From positions 22,211,638 through 22,275,637 of the forward strand of contig OZ059900.1 of the NCBI GenBank assembly GCA_964057225.1: a stretch of 64,000 nt of DNA. Direction: 5' to 3'. Positions 1-11,968 of this stretch are shown one piece after another; the first letter of the stretch is position 1, and every line of letters starts with the position of its first letter. Position numbers and translations under genes: made by a program. The notes below the pieces were generated by a model that saw nothing but the letters and a program-made list of their open reading frames with translations, did not search any database and was not told where the DNA came from. This DNA comes from Auanema rhodensis (lineage: Eukaryota > Nematoda > Chromadorea > Rhabditida > Rhabditidae).

Positions 1-342
1 AAATGCTTCATTTTAGTATGTAACACGCTGAAATTCGTTGCATTTGACGACTCATATGAACAAAAATCGATTTAATCAATATTAGCCATAAGGGGCGTGC
101 CCTCAGAATATGCTAATTTCCTTAATTTTCTAACCCCTGTTTTTTTGTCGTGAAAGTGGAACTAGACGTTGTACGAACAATTTTGAGCTAGGTTTCATTG
201 ACATTGCATGAGTTTGAACACATGAAATCGTAAGTCAAAACCTTGTTTACAGCGAAAATTCCAAAAACTGGTTTTCCAGCATAATAAAATATTTCTCATG
301 GGAAATACTGTGTTTTTGTATTTTTCTAGTGTTCAGCATGTA
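1..342 (+). repeat. Reference monomer (type A) and its internal landmarks
   Basis: This is a representative complete unit, used here as the coordinate reference. Landmarks: palindrome TCATATGA at 52-59, palindrome AAATCGATTT at 64-73 (it contains a ClaI-type ATCGAT), an invariant GC-rich box at 91-103, a T7 run at 140-146, stem CTGGTTTTCCAG at 268-279, and the near-palindrome ATTTCTCATGGGAAAT around 291-306. Positions that vary between types are GCTTC/ACTTC near 5, CGCTG/CGATG near 28, GACGACT/GACTACT near 49, CCTTAA/CCTAAA/CATTAA near 120, TACG/TACA/TAGG near 174, TGAAAT/TGGAAT near 224, AAAATT/AAATTT near 258 and CATGGG/CATGAG near 301. Stops in all frames rule out a coding role. Confidence 0.95.
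91..103 (+). other. Invariant GC-rich imperfect dyad box (one per monomer)
   Basis: AGGGGCGTGCCCT has AGGG/CCCT arms around GCGTG and is the only GC-dense stretch in an otherwise A+T-rich monomer. I saw it unchanged in the copies I read, in both orientations. Constraint through protein binding is possible, but homogenisation alone can also keep a segment invariant. It is missing where the -/+ and +/- junctions cut the monomer, as in the 75-bp plus blocks. Confidence 0.45.
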
Positions 343-682
343 AAATACTTCATTTTAGTATGTAACACGCTGAAATTCGTTGCATTTGACGACTCATATG
401 AACAAAAATCGATTTAATCAATATTAGCCATAAGGGGCGTGCCCTCAGAATATGCTAATTTCCTAAATTTTCTAACCCCTGTTTTTTTGTCGTGAAAGTG
501 GAACTAGACGTTGTACGAACAATTTTGAGCTAGGTTTCATTGACATTGCATGAGTTTGAACACATGAAATCGTAAGTCAAAACCTTGTTTACAGCGAAAT
601 TTCCAAAAACTGGTTTTCCAGCATAATAAAATATTTCTCATGGGAAATACTGTGTTTTTGTATTTTTCTAGTGTTCAGCATG

Positions 683-699
683 TAAAATGCTTCATTTTA
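683..699. other. 17-bp dyad with 3-nt loop at the monomer start (example copy)
   Basis: TAAAATGCTTCATTTTA forms a 7-bp stem with a CTT loop. It is intact in monomers starting AAATGCTTC, loses one pair in B and A' monomers (AAATACTTC) and in GCTTAATT D monomers, and is lost by the TGAACCATTTT variant on the minus side. It lies inside the arms of every +/- junction. Confidence 0.6.
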
Positions 700-1315
700 G
701 TATGTAACACGCTGAAATTCGTTGCATTTGACGACTCATATGAACAAAAATCGATTTAATCAATATTAGCCATAAGGGGCGTGCCCTCAGAATATGCTAA
801 TTTCCTTAATTTTCTAACCCCTGTTTTTTTGTCGTGAAAGTGGAACTAGACGTTGTACGAACAATTTTGAGCTAGGTTTCATTGACATTGCATGAGTTTG
901 AACACATGAAATCGTAAGTCAAAACCTTGTTTACAGCGAAAATTCCAAAAACTGGTTTTCCAGCATAATAAAATATTTCTCATGGGAAATACTGTGTTTT
1001 TGTATTTTTCTAGTGTTCAGCATGTAAAATGCTTCATTTTAGTATGTAACACGCTGAAATTCGTTGCATTTGACTACTCATATGAACAAAAATCGATTTA
1101 ATCAATATTAGCCATAAGGGGCGTGCCCTCAGAATATGCTAATTTCCTTAATTTTCTAACCCCTGTTTTTTTGTCGTGAAAGTGGAACTAGACGTTGTAC
1201 AAACAATTTTGAGCTAGGTTTCATTGACATTGCATGAGTTTGAACACATGAAATCGTAAGTCAAAACCTTGTTTACAGCGAAATTTCCAAAAACTGGTTT
1301 TCCAGCATAATAAAA

Positions 1316-1333
1316 TATTTCTCATGAGAAATA
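1316..1333. other. Perfect 18-bp palindrome of type-C monomers (example copy)
   Basis: TATTTCTCATGAGAAATA is its own reverse complement. It exists only where the diagnostic site reads CATGAG; the majority CATGGG breaks it by one base. It recurs once per C monomer, for example near 3710, 12940 and 14646, and directly flanks every +/- junction on the minus side. Confidence 0.8.
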
Positions 1334-4300
1334 CTGTGTTTTTGTATTTTTCTAGTGTTCAGCATGTAAAATGCTTAATTTAAGTATGTAACACGATGAA
1401 ATTCGTTGCATTTGACGACTCATATGAACAAAAATCGATTTAATCAATATTAGCCATAAGGGGCGTGCCCTCAGAATATGCTAATTTCATTAATTTTCTA
1501 ACCCCTGTTTTTTTGTCGTGAAAGTGGAACTAGACGTTGTACAAACAATTTTGAGCTAGGTTTCATTGACATTGCATGAGTTTGAACACATGGAATCGTA
1601 AGTCAAAACCTTGTTTACAGCGAAATTTCCAAAAACTGGTTTTCCAGCATAATAAAATATTTCTCATGGGAAATACTGTGTTTTTGTATTTTTCTAGTGT
1701 TCAGCATGTAAAATACTTCATTTTAGTATGTAACACGCTGAAATTCGTTGCATTTGACGACTCATATGAACAAAAATCGATTTAATCAATATTAGCCATA
1801 AGGGGCGTGCCCTCAGAATATGCTAATTTCCTTAATTTTCTAACCCCTGTTTTTTTGTCGTGAAAGTGGAACTAGACGTTGTACGAACAATTTTGAGCTA
1901 GGTTTCATTGACATTGCATGAGTTTGAACACATGAAATCGTAAGTCAAAACCTTGTTTACAGCGAAAATTCCAAAAACTGGTTTTCCAGCATAATAAAAT
2001 ATTTCTCATGGGAAATACTGTGTTTTTGTATTTTTCTAGTGTTCAGCATGTAAAATGCTTCATTTTAGTATGTAACACGCTGAAATTCGTTGCATTTGAC
2101 GACTCATATGAACAAAAATCGATTTAATCAATATTAGCCATAAGGGGCGTGCCCTCAGAATATGCTAATTTCCTTAATTTTCTAACCCCTGTTTTTTTGT
2201 CGTGAAAGTGGAACTAGACGTTGTACAAACAATTTTGAGCTAGGTTTCATTGACATTGCATGAGTTTGAACACATGGAATCGTAAGTCAAAACCTTGTTT
2301 ACAGCGAAATTTCCAAAAACTGGTTTTCCAGCATAATAAAATATTTCTCATGGGAAATACTGTGTTTTTGTATTTTTCTAGTGTTCAGCATGTAAAATGC
2401 TTCATTTTAGTATGTAACACGCTGAAATTCGTTGCATTTGACGACTCATATGAACAAAAATCGATTTAATCAATATTAGCCATAAGGGGCGTGCCCTCAG
2501 AATATGCTAATTTCCTTAATTTTCTAACCCCTGTTTTTTTGTCGTGAAAGTGGAACTAGACGTTGTACGAACAATTTTGAGCTAGGTTTCATTGACATTG
2601 CATGAGTTTGAACACATGAAATCGTAAGTCAAAACCTTGTTTACAGCGAAAATTCCAAAAACTGGTTTTCCAGCATAATAAAATATTTCTCATGGGAAAT
2701 ACTGTGTTTTTGTATTTTTCTAGTGTTCAGCATGTAAAATACTTCATTTTAGTATGTAACACGCTGAAATTCGTTGCATTTGACGACTCATATGAACAAA
2801 AATCGATTTAATCAATATTAGCCATAAGGGGCGTGCCCTCAGAATATGCTAATTTCCTAAATTTTCTAACCCCTGTTTTTTTGTCGTGAAAGTGGAACTA
2901 GACGTTGTACGAACAATTTTGAGCTAGGTTTCATTGACATTGCATGAGTTTGAACACATGAAATCGTAAGTCAAAACCTTGTTTACAGCGAAATTTCCAA
3001 AAACTGGTTTTCCAGCATAATAAAATATTTCTCATGGGAAATACTGTGTTTTTGTATTTTTCTAGTGTTCAGCATGTAAAATGCTTCATTTTAGTATGTA
3101 ACACGCTGAAATTCGTTGCATTTGACGACTCATATGAACAAAAATCGATTTAATCAATATTAGCCATAAGGGGCGTGCCCTCAGAATATGCTAATTTCCT
3201 TAATTTTCTAACCCCTGTTTTTTTGTCGTGAAAGTGGAACTAGACGTTGTACGAACAATTTTGAGCTAGGTTTCATTGACATTGCATGAGTTTGAACACA
3301 TGAAATCGTAAGTCAAAACCTTGTTTACAGCGAAAATTCCAAAAACTGGTTTTCCAGCATAATAAAATATTTCTCATGGGAAATACTGTGTTTTTGTATT
3401 TTTCTAGTGTTCAGCATGTAAAATGCTTCATTTTAGTATGTAACACGCTGAAATTCGTTGCATTTGACTACTCATATGAACAAAAATCGATTTAATCAAT
3501 ATTAGCCATAAGGGGCGTGCCCTCAGAATATGCTAATTTCCTTAATTTTCTAACCCCTGTTTTTTTGTCGTGAAAGTGGAACTAGACGTTGTACAAACAA
3601 TTTTGAGCTAGGTTTCATTGACATTGCATGAGTTTGAACACATGAAATCGTAAGTCAAAACCTTGTTTACAGCGAAATTTCCAAAAACTGGTTTTCCAGC
3701 ATAATAAAATATTTCTCATGAGAAATACTGTGTTTTTGTATTTTTCTAGTGTTCAGCATGTAAAATGCTTAATTTTAGTATGTAACACGATGAAATTCGT
3801 TGCATTTGACGACTCATATGAACAAAAATCGATTTAATCAATATTAGCCATAAGGGGCGTGCCCTCAGAATATGCTAATTTCATTAATTTTCTAACCCCT
3901 GTTTTTTTGTCGTGAAAGTGGAACTAGACGTTGTAGGAACAATTTTGAGCTAGGTTTCATTGACATTGCATGAGTTTGAACACATGAAATCGTAAGTCAA
4001 AACCTTGTTTACAGCGAAATTTCCAAAAACTGGTTTTCCAGCATAATAAAATATTTCTCATGGGAAATACTGTGTTTTTGTATTTTTCTAGTGTTCAGCA
4101 TGTAAAATGCTTCATTTTAGTATGTAACACGCTGAAATTCGTTGCATTTGACGACTCATATGAACAAAAATCGATTTAATCAATATTAGCCATAAGGGGC
4201 GTGCCCTCAGAATATGCTAATTTCCTTAATTTTCTAACCCCTGTTTTTTTGTCGTGAAAGTGGAACTAGACGTTGTACGAACAATTTTGAGCTAGGTTTC

Positions 4301-5130
4301 ATTGACATTGCATGAGTTTGAACACATGAAATCGTAAGTCAAAACCTTGTTTACAGCGAAAATTCCAAAAACTGGTTTTCCAGCATAATAAAATATTTCT
4401 CATGGGAAATACTGTGTTTTTGTATTTTTCTAGTGTTCAGCATGTAAAATACTTCATTTTAGTATGTAACACGCTGAAATTCGTTGCATTTGACGACTCA
4501 TATGAACAAAAATCGATTTAATCAATATTAGCCATAAGGGGCGTGCCCTCAGAATATGCTAATTTCCTAAATTTTCTAACCCCTGTTTTTTTGTCGTGAA
4601 AGTGGAACTAGACGTTGTACGAACAATTTTGAGCTAGGTTTCATTGACATTGCATGAGTTTGAACACATGAAATCGTAAGTCAAAACCTTGTTTACAGCG
4701 AAAATTCCAAAAACTGGTTTTCCAGCATAATAAAATATTTCTCATGGGAAATACTGTGTTTTTGTATTTTTCTAGTGTTCAGCATGTAAAATGCTTCATT
4801 TTAGTATGTAACACGCTGAAATTCGTTGCATTTGACTACTCATATGAACAAAAATCGATTTAATCAATATTAGCCATAAGGGGCGTGCCCTCAGAATATG
4901 CTAATTTCCTAAATTTTCTAACCCCTGTTTTTTTGTCGTGAAAGTGGAACTAGACGTTGTACGAACAATTTTGAGCTAGGTTTCATTGACATTGCATGAG
5001 TTTGAACACATGAAATCGTAAGTCAAAACCTTGTTTACAGCGAAATTTCCAAAAACTGGTTTTCCAGCATAATAAAATATTTCTCATGGGAAATACTGTG
5101 TTTTTGTATTTTTCTAGTGTTCAGCATGTG

Positions 5131-6838
5131 AAATGCTTCATTTTAGTATGTAACACGCTGAAATTCGTTGCATTTGACGACTCATATGAACAAAAATCGA
5201 TTTAATCAATATTAGCCATAAGGGGCGTGCCCTCAGAATATGCTAATTTCCTTAATTTTCTAACCCCTGTTTTTTTGTCGTGAAAGTGGAACTAGACGTT
5301 GTAGGAACAATTTTGAGCTAGGTTTCATTGACATTGCATGAGTTTGAACACATGAAATCGTAAGTCAAAACCTTGTTTACAGCGAAATTTCCAAAAACTG
5401 GTTTTCCAGCATAATAAAATATTTCTCATGGGAAATACTGTGTTTTTGTATTTTTCTAGTGTTCAGCATGTAAAATGCTTCATTTCAGTATGTAACACGC
5501 TGAAATTCGTTGCATTTGACGACTCATATGAACAAAAATCGATTTAATCAATATTAGCCATAAGGGGCGTGCCCTCAGAATATGCTAATTTCCTTAATTT
5601 TCTAACCCCTGTTTTTTGTCGTGAAAGTGGAACTAGACGTTGTAGGAACAATTTTGAGCTAGGTTTCATTGACATTGCATGAGTTTGAACACATGAAATC
5701 GTAAGTCAAAACCTTGTTTACAGCGAAATTTCCAAAAACTGGTTTTCCAGCATAATAAAATATTTCTCATGGGAAATACTGTGTTTTTGTATTTTTCTAG
5801 TGTTCAGCATGTAAAATGCTTCATTTCAGTATGTAACACGCTGAAATTCGTTGCATTTGACGACTCATATGAACAAAAATCGATTTAATCAATATTAGCC
5901 ATAAGGGGCGTGCCCTCAGAATATGCTAATTTCCTTAATTTTCTAACCCCTGTTTTTTGTCGTGAAAGTGGAACTAGACGTTGTAGGAACAATTTTGAGC
6001 TAGGTTTCATTGACATTGCATGAGTTTGAACACATGAAATCGTAAGTCAAAACCTTGTTTACAGCGAAATTTCCAAAAACTGGTTTTCCAGCATAATAAA
6101 ATATTTCTCATGGGAAATACTGTGTTTTTGTATTTTTCTAGTGTTCAGCATGTGAAATGCTTCATTTTAGTATGTAACACGCTGAAATTCGTTGCATTTG
6201 ACGACTCATATGAACAAAAATCGATTTAATCAATATTAGCCATAAGGGGCGTGCCCTCAGAATATGCTAATTTCCTTAATTTTCTAACCCCTGTTTTTTT
6301 GTCGTGAAAGTGGAACTAGACGTTGTAGGAACAATTTTGAGCTAGGTTTCATTGACATTGCATGAGTTTGAACACATGAAATCGTAAGTCAAAACCTTGT
6401 TTACAGCGAAATTTCCAAAAACTGGTTTTCCAGCATAATAAAATATTTCTCATGGGAAATACTGTGTTTTTGTATTTTTCTAGTGTTCAGCATGTAAAAT
6501 GCTTCATTTCAGTATGTAACACGCTGAAATTCGTTGCATTTGACGACTCATATGAACAATAATCGATTTAATCAATATTAGCCATAAGGGGCGTGCCCTC
6601 AGAATATGCTAATTTCCTTAATTTTCTAACCCCGGTTTTTTTGTCGTGAAAGTGGAATTAGACGTTGTAGGAACAATTTTGAGCTAGGTTTCATTGACAT
6701 TGCATGAGTTTGAACACATGAAATCGTAAGTCAAAACCTTGTTTACAGCGAAATTTCCAAAAACTGGTTTTCCAGCATAATAAAATATTTCTCATGGGAA
6801 ATACTGTGTTTTTGTATTTTTCTAGTGTTCAGCATGTA
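5131..6838 (+). repeat. Five-monomer patch with private variants (E F F E F)
   Basis: Monomers starting near 5131 and 6155 (E) are preceded by GTG rather than GTA, reading CATGTGAAATGC. Monomers from 5473, 5814 and 6497 (F) read TTCATTTCAG instead of TTCATTTTAG. All five have CCTTAA with TAGG, a pairing not used by the neighbouring types. The two monomers from 5473 and 5814 are 341 bp through the same lost T, so one was copied from the other. The monomer from 6497 has extra private changes (AACAATAATCG, CCCCGG, GGAATTA). This is a small locally amplified subfamily. Confidence 0.9.
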
Positions 6839-9800
6839 AAATGCTTCATTTTAGTATGTAACACGCTGAAATTCGTTGCATTTGACTACTCATATGAACA
6901 AAAATCGATTTAATCAATATTAGCCATAAGGGGCGTGCCCTCAGAATATGCTAATTTCCTTAATTTTCTAACCCCTGTTTTTTTGTCGTGAAAGTGGAAC
7001 TAGACGTTGTACAAACAATTTTGAGCTAGGTTTCATTGACATTGCATGAGTTTGAACACATGGAATCGTAAGTCAAAACCTTGTTTACAGCGAAATTTCC
7101 AAAAACTGGTTTTCCAGCATAATAAAATATTTCTCATGGGAAATACTGTGTTTTTGTATTTTTCTAGTGTTCAGCATGTAAAATACTTCATTTTAGTATG
7201 TAACACGCTGAAATTCGTTGCATTTGACGACTCATATGAACAAAAATCGATTTAATCAATATTAGCCATAAGGGGCGTGCCCTCAGAATATGCTAATTTC
7301 CTTAATTTTCTAACCCCTGTTTTTTTGTCGTGAAAGTGGAACTAGACGTTGTACGAACAATTTTGAGCTAGGTTTCATTGACATTGCATGAGTTTGAACA
7401 CATGAAATCGTAAGTCAAAACCTTGTTTACAGCGAAAATTCCAAAAACTGGTTTTCCAGCATAATAAAATATTTCTCATGGGAAATACTGTGTTTTTGTA
7501 TTTTTCTAGTGTTCAGCATGTAAAATGCTTCATTTTAGTTTGTAACACGCTGAAATTCGTTGCATTTGACGACTCATATGAACAAAAATCGATTTAATCA
7601 ATATTAGCCATAAGGGGCGTGCCCTCAGAATATGCTAATTTCCTTAATTTTCTAACCCCTGTTTTTTTGTCGTGAAAGTGGAACTAGACGTTGTACGAAC
7701 AATTTTGAGCTAGGTTTCATTGACATTGCATGAGTTTGAACACATGAAATCGTAAGTCAAAACCTTGTTTACAGCGAAAATTCCAAAAACTGGTTTTCCA
7801 GCATAATAAAATATTTCTCATGGGAAATACTGTGTTTTTGTATTTTTCTAGTGTTCAGCATGTAAAATACTTCATTTTAGTATGTAACACGCTGAAATTC
7901 GTTGCATTTGACGACTCATATGAACAAAAATCGATTTAATCAATATTAGCCATAAGGGGCGTGCCCTCAGAATATGCTAATTTCCTAAATTTTCTAACCC
8001 CTGTTTTTTTGTCGTGAAAGTGGAACTAGACGTTGTACGAACAATTTTGAGCTAGGTTTCATTGACATTGCATGAGTTTGAACACATGAAATCGTAAGTC
8101 AAAACCTTGTTTACAGCGAAATTTCCAAAAACTGGTTTTCCAGCATAATAAAATATTTCTCATGGGAAATACTGTGTTTTTGTATTTTTCTAGTGTTCAG
8201 CATGTAAAATGCTTCATTTTAGTATGTAACACGCTGAAATTCGTTGCATTTGACTACTCATATGAACAAAAATCGATTTAATCAATATTAGCCATAAGGG
8301 GCGTGCCCTCAGAATATGCTAATTTCCTTAATTTTCTAACCCCTGTTTTTTTGTCGTGAAAGTGGAACTAGACGTTGTACAAACAATTTTGAGCTAGGTT
8401 TCATTGACATTGCATGAGTTTGAACACATGAAATCGTAAGTCAAAACCTTGTTTACAGCGAAATTTCCAAAAACTGGTTTTCCAGCATAATAAAATATTT
8501 CTCATGGGAAATACTGTGTTTTTGTATTTTTCTAGTGTTCAGCATGTAAAATACTTCATTTTAGTATGTAACACGCTGAAATTCGTTGCATTTGACGACT
8601 CATATGAACAAAAATCGATTTAATCAATATTAGCCATAAGGGGCGTGCCCTCAGAATATGCTAATTTCCTTAATTTTCTAACCCCTGTTTTTTTGTCGTG
8701 AAAGTGGAACTAGACGTTGTACGAACAATTTTGAGCTAGGTTTCATTGACATTGCATGAGTTTGAACACATGAAATCGTAAGTCAAAACCTTGTTTACAG
8801 CGAAAATTCCAAAAACTGGTTTTCCAGCATAATAAAATATTTCTCATGGGAAATACTGTGTTTTTGTATTTTTCTAGTGTTCAGCATGTAAAATGCTTCA
8901 TTTTAGTATGTAACACGCTGAAATTCGTTGCATTTGACGACTCATATGAACAAAAATCGATTTAATCAATATTAGCCATAAGGGGCGTGCCCTCAGAATA
9001 TGCTAATTTCCTTAATTTTCTAACCCCTGTTTTTTTGTCGTGAAAGTGGAACTAGACGTTGTACGAACAATTTTGAGCTAGGTTTCATTGACATTGCATG
9101 AGTTTGAACACATGAAATCGTAAGTCAAAACCTTGTTTACAGCGAAAATTCCAAAAACTGGTTTTCCAGCATAATAAAATATTTCTCATGGGAAATACTG
9201 TGTTTTTGTATTTTTCTAGTGTTCAGCATGTAAAATACTTCATTTTAGTATGTAACACGCTGAAATTCGTTGCATTTGACGACTCATATGAACAAAAATC
9301 GATTTAATCAATATTAGCCATAAGGGGCGTGCCCTCAGAATATGCTAATTTCCTAAACTTTCTAACCCCTGTTTTTTTGTCGTGAAAGTGGAACTAGACG
9401 TTGTACGAACAATTTTGAGCTAGGTTTCATTGACATTGCATGAGTTTGAACACATGAAATCGTAAGTCAAAACCTTGTTTACAGCGAAATTTCCAAAAAC
9501 TGGTTTTCCAGCATAATAAAATATTTCTCATGGGAAATACTGTGTTTTTGTATTTTTCTAGTGTTCAGCATGTAAAATGCTTCATTTTAGTATGTAACAC
9601 GCTGAAATTCGTTGCATTTGACTACTCATATGAACAAAAATCGATTTAATCAATATTAGCCATAAGGGGCGTGCCCTCAGAATATGCTAATTTCCTTAAT
9701 TTTCTAACCCCTGTTTTTTTGTCGTGAAAGTGGAACTAGACGTTGTACGAACAATTTTGAGCTAGGTTTCATTGACATTGCATGAGTTTGAACACATGAA

Positions 9801-11968
9801 ATCGTAAGTCAAAACCTTGTTTACAGCGAAAATTCCAAAAACTGGTTTTCCAGCATAATAAAATATTTCTCATGGGAAATACTGTGTTTTTGTATTTTTC
9901 TAGTGTTCAGCATGTAAAATGCTTCATTTTAGTATGTAACACGCTAAAATTCGTTGCATTTGACGACTCATATGAACAAAAATCGATTTAATCAATATTA
10001 GCCATAAGGGGCGTGCCCTCAGAATATGCTAATTTCCTTAATTTTCTAACCCCTGTTTTTTTGTCGTGAAAGTGGAACTAGACGTTGTACGAACAATTTT
10101 GAGCTAGGTTTCATTGACATTGCATGAGTTTGAACACATGAAATCGTAAGTCAAAACCTTGTTTACAGCGAAAATTCCAAAAACTGGTTTTCCAGCATAA
10201 TAAAATATTTCTCATGGGAAATACTGTGTTTTTGTATTTTTCTAGTGTTCAGCATGTAAAATACTTCATTTTAGTATGTAACACGCTGAAATTCGTTGCA
10301 TTTGACGACTCATATGAACAAAAATCGATTTAATCAATATTAGCCATAAGGGGCGTGCCCTCAGAATATGCTAATTTCCTAAACTTTCTAACCCCTGTTT
10401 TTTTGTCGTGAAAGTGGAACTAGACGTTGTACGAACAATTTTGAGCTAGGTTTCATTGACATTGCATGAGTTTGAACACATGAAATCGTAAGTCAAAACC
10501 TTGTTTACAGCGAAATTTCCAAAAACTGGTTTTCCAGCATAATAAAATATTTCTCATGGGAAATACTGTGTTTTTGTATTTTTCTAGTGTTCAGCATGTA
10601 AAATGCTTCATTTTAGTATGTAACACGCTGAAATTCGTTGCATTTGACTACTCATATGAACAAAAATCGATTTAATCAATATTAGCCATAAGGGGCGTGC
10701 CCTCAGAATATGCTAATTTCCTTAATTTTCTAACCCCTGTTTTTTTGTCGTGAAAGTGGAACTAGACGTTGTACAAACAATTTTGAGCTAGGTTTCATTG
10801 ACATTGCATGAGTTTGAACACATGGAATCGTAAGTCAAAACCTTGTTTACAGCGAAATTTCCAAAAACTGGTTTTCCAGCATAATAAAATATTTCTCATG
10901 GGAAATACTGTGTTTTTGTATTTTTCTAGTGTTCAGCATGTAAAATACTTCATTTTAGTATGTAACACGCTGAAATTCGTTGCATTTGACGACTCATATG
11001 AACAAAAATCGATTTAATCAATATTAGCCATAAGGGGCGTGCCCTCAGAATATGCTAATTTCCTTAATTTTCTAACCCCTGTTTTTTTGTCGTGAAAGTG
11101 GAACTAGACGTTGTACGAACAATTTTGAGCTAGGTTTCATTGACATTGCATGAGTTTGAACACATGAAATCGTAAGTCAAAACCTTGTTTACAGCGAAAA
11201 TTCCAAAAACTGGTTTTCCAGCATAATAAAATATTTCTCATGGGAAATACTGTGTTTTTGTATTTTTCTAGTGTTCAGCATGTAAAATGCTTCATTTTAG
11301 TATGTAACACGCTGAAATTCGTTGCATTTGACGACTCATATGAACAAAAATCGATTTAATCAATATTAGCCATAAGGGGCGTGCCCTCAGAATATGCTAA
11401 TTTCCTTAATTTTCTAACCCCTGTTTTTTTGTCGTGAAAGTGGAACTAGACGTTGTACGAACAATTTTGAGCTAGGTTTCATTGACATTGCATGAGTTTG
11501 AACACATGAAATCGTAAGTCAAAACCTTGTTTACAGCGAAAATTCCAAAAACTGGTTTTCCAGCATAATAAAATATTTCTCATGGGAAATACTGTGTTTT
11601 TGTATTTTTCTAGTGTTCAGCATGTAAAATACTTCATTTTAGTATGTAACACGCTGAAATTCGTTGCATTTGACGACTCATATGAACAAAAATCGATTTA
11701 ATCAATATTAGCCATAAGGGGCGTGCCCTCAGAATATGCTAATTTCCTAAACTTTCTAACCCCTGTTTTTTTGTCGTGAAAGTGGAACTAGACGTTGTAC
11801 GAACAATTTTGAGCTAGGTTTCATTGACATTGCATGAGTTTGAACACATGAAATCGTAAGTCAAAACCTTGTTTACAGCGAAATTTCCAAAAACTGGTTT
11901 TCCAGCATAATAAAATATTTCTCATGGGAAATACTGTGTTTTTGTATTTTTCTAGTGTTCAGCATGTA
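6839..11968 (+). repeat. Tetramer HOR zone, C-A'-A-B, 1368 bp
   Basis: The order C-like, A', A, B is seen at 6839-8206, 8207-9574 and 10601-11968. A trimer lacking A' sits between them at 9575-10600. The B monomers from 9233 onward read CCTAAACTT rather than CCTAAATTT, a marker that spread within this zone. The C-like monomers from 6839 and 10601 both carry TGGAAT and lie exactly 3762 bp (11 monomers) apart. The monomer from 7523 has a private TTAGTTTGTAAC. Confidence 0.85.

Larger units (their letters stand above)
1..5130 (+). repeat. Mixed-order zone, 15 monomers, with a partial 2394-bp (7-mer) repeat
   Basis: By diagnostic sites the order is A B A C D-like A' (A/C-like) A B A C D A B' CB. 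Monomers 1-5 (A B A C D, from 1) recur in the same order as monomers 8-12 (from 2395), an offset of seven monomers or 2394 bp. The fifth monomer (from 1369) and the seventh (from 2053) carry TGGAAT in place of TGAAAT. The last monomer, from 4789, joins a C-type left part (GACTACT) to a B-type right part (CCTAAA, TACG), as expected from in-register exchange. Confidence 0.85.

Noticed and set aside
34-50. CENP-B-box-like sequence (ATTCGTTGCATTTGACG)
   Set aside because: It matches the TTCG and the central A of the mammalian box but has TGAC where CGGG is needed, so the essential 3' core is absent.
137-160. T7 run as an intrinsic or RNA polymerase III terminator
   Set aside because: It has no stem before it and no gene upstream; it is a fixed part of the monomer, in both orientations along the window.
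1576-1785. 69-codon open reading frame, repeated at 2260-2469, 7046-7255 and 10808-11017
   Set aside because: The same frame in other monomers is stopped five codons in by TGA (ACATGAAAT). Only the four monomers with ACATGGAAT read through, to the next in-frame stop in the following monomer. It is a by-product of one base change in a satellite, with no recognisable domain or coding signature.
2837-2880. TTAGG-type insect telomere motif (seen as TTTAGGAAATT on one strand of B monomers)
   Set aside because: It occurs singly within the monomer and never in tandem.
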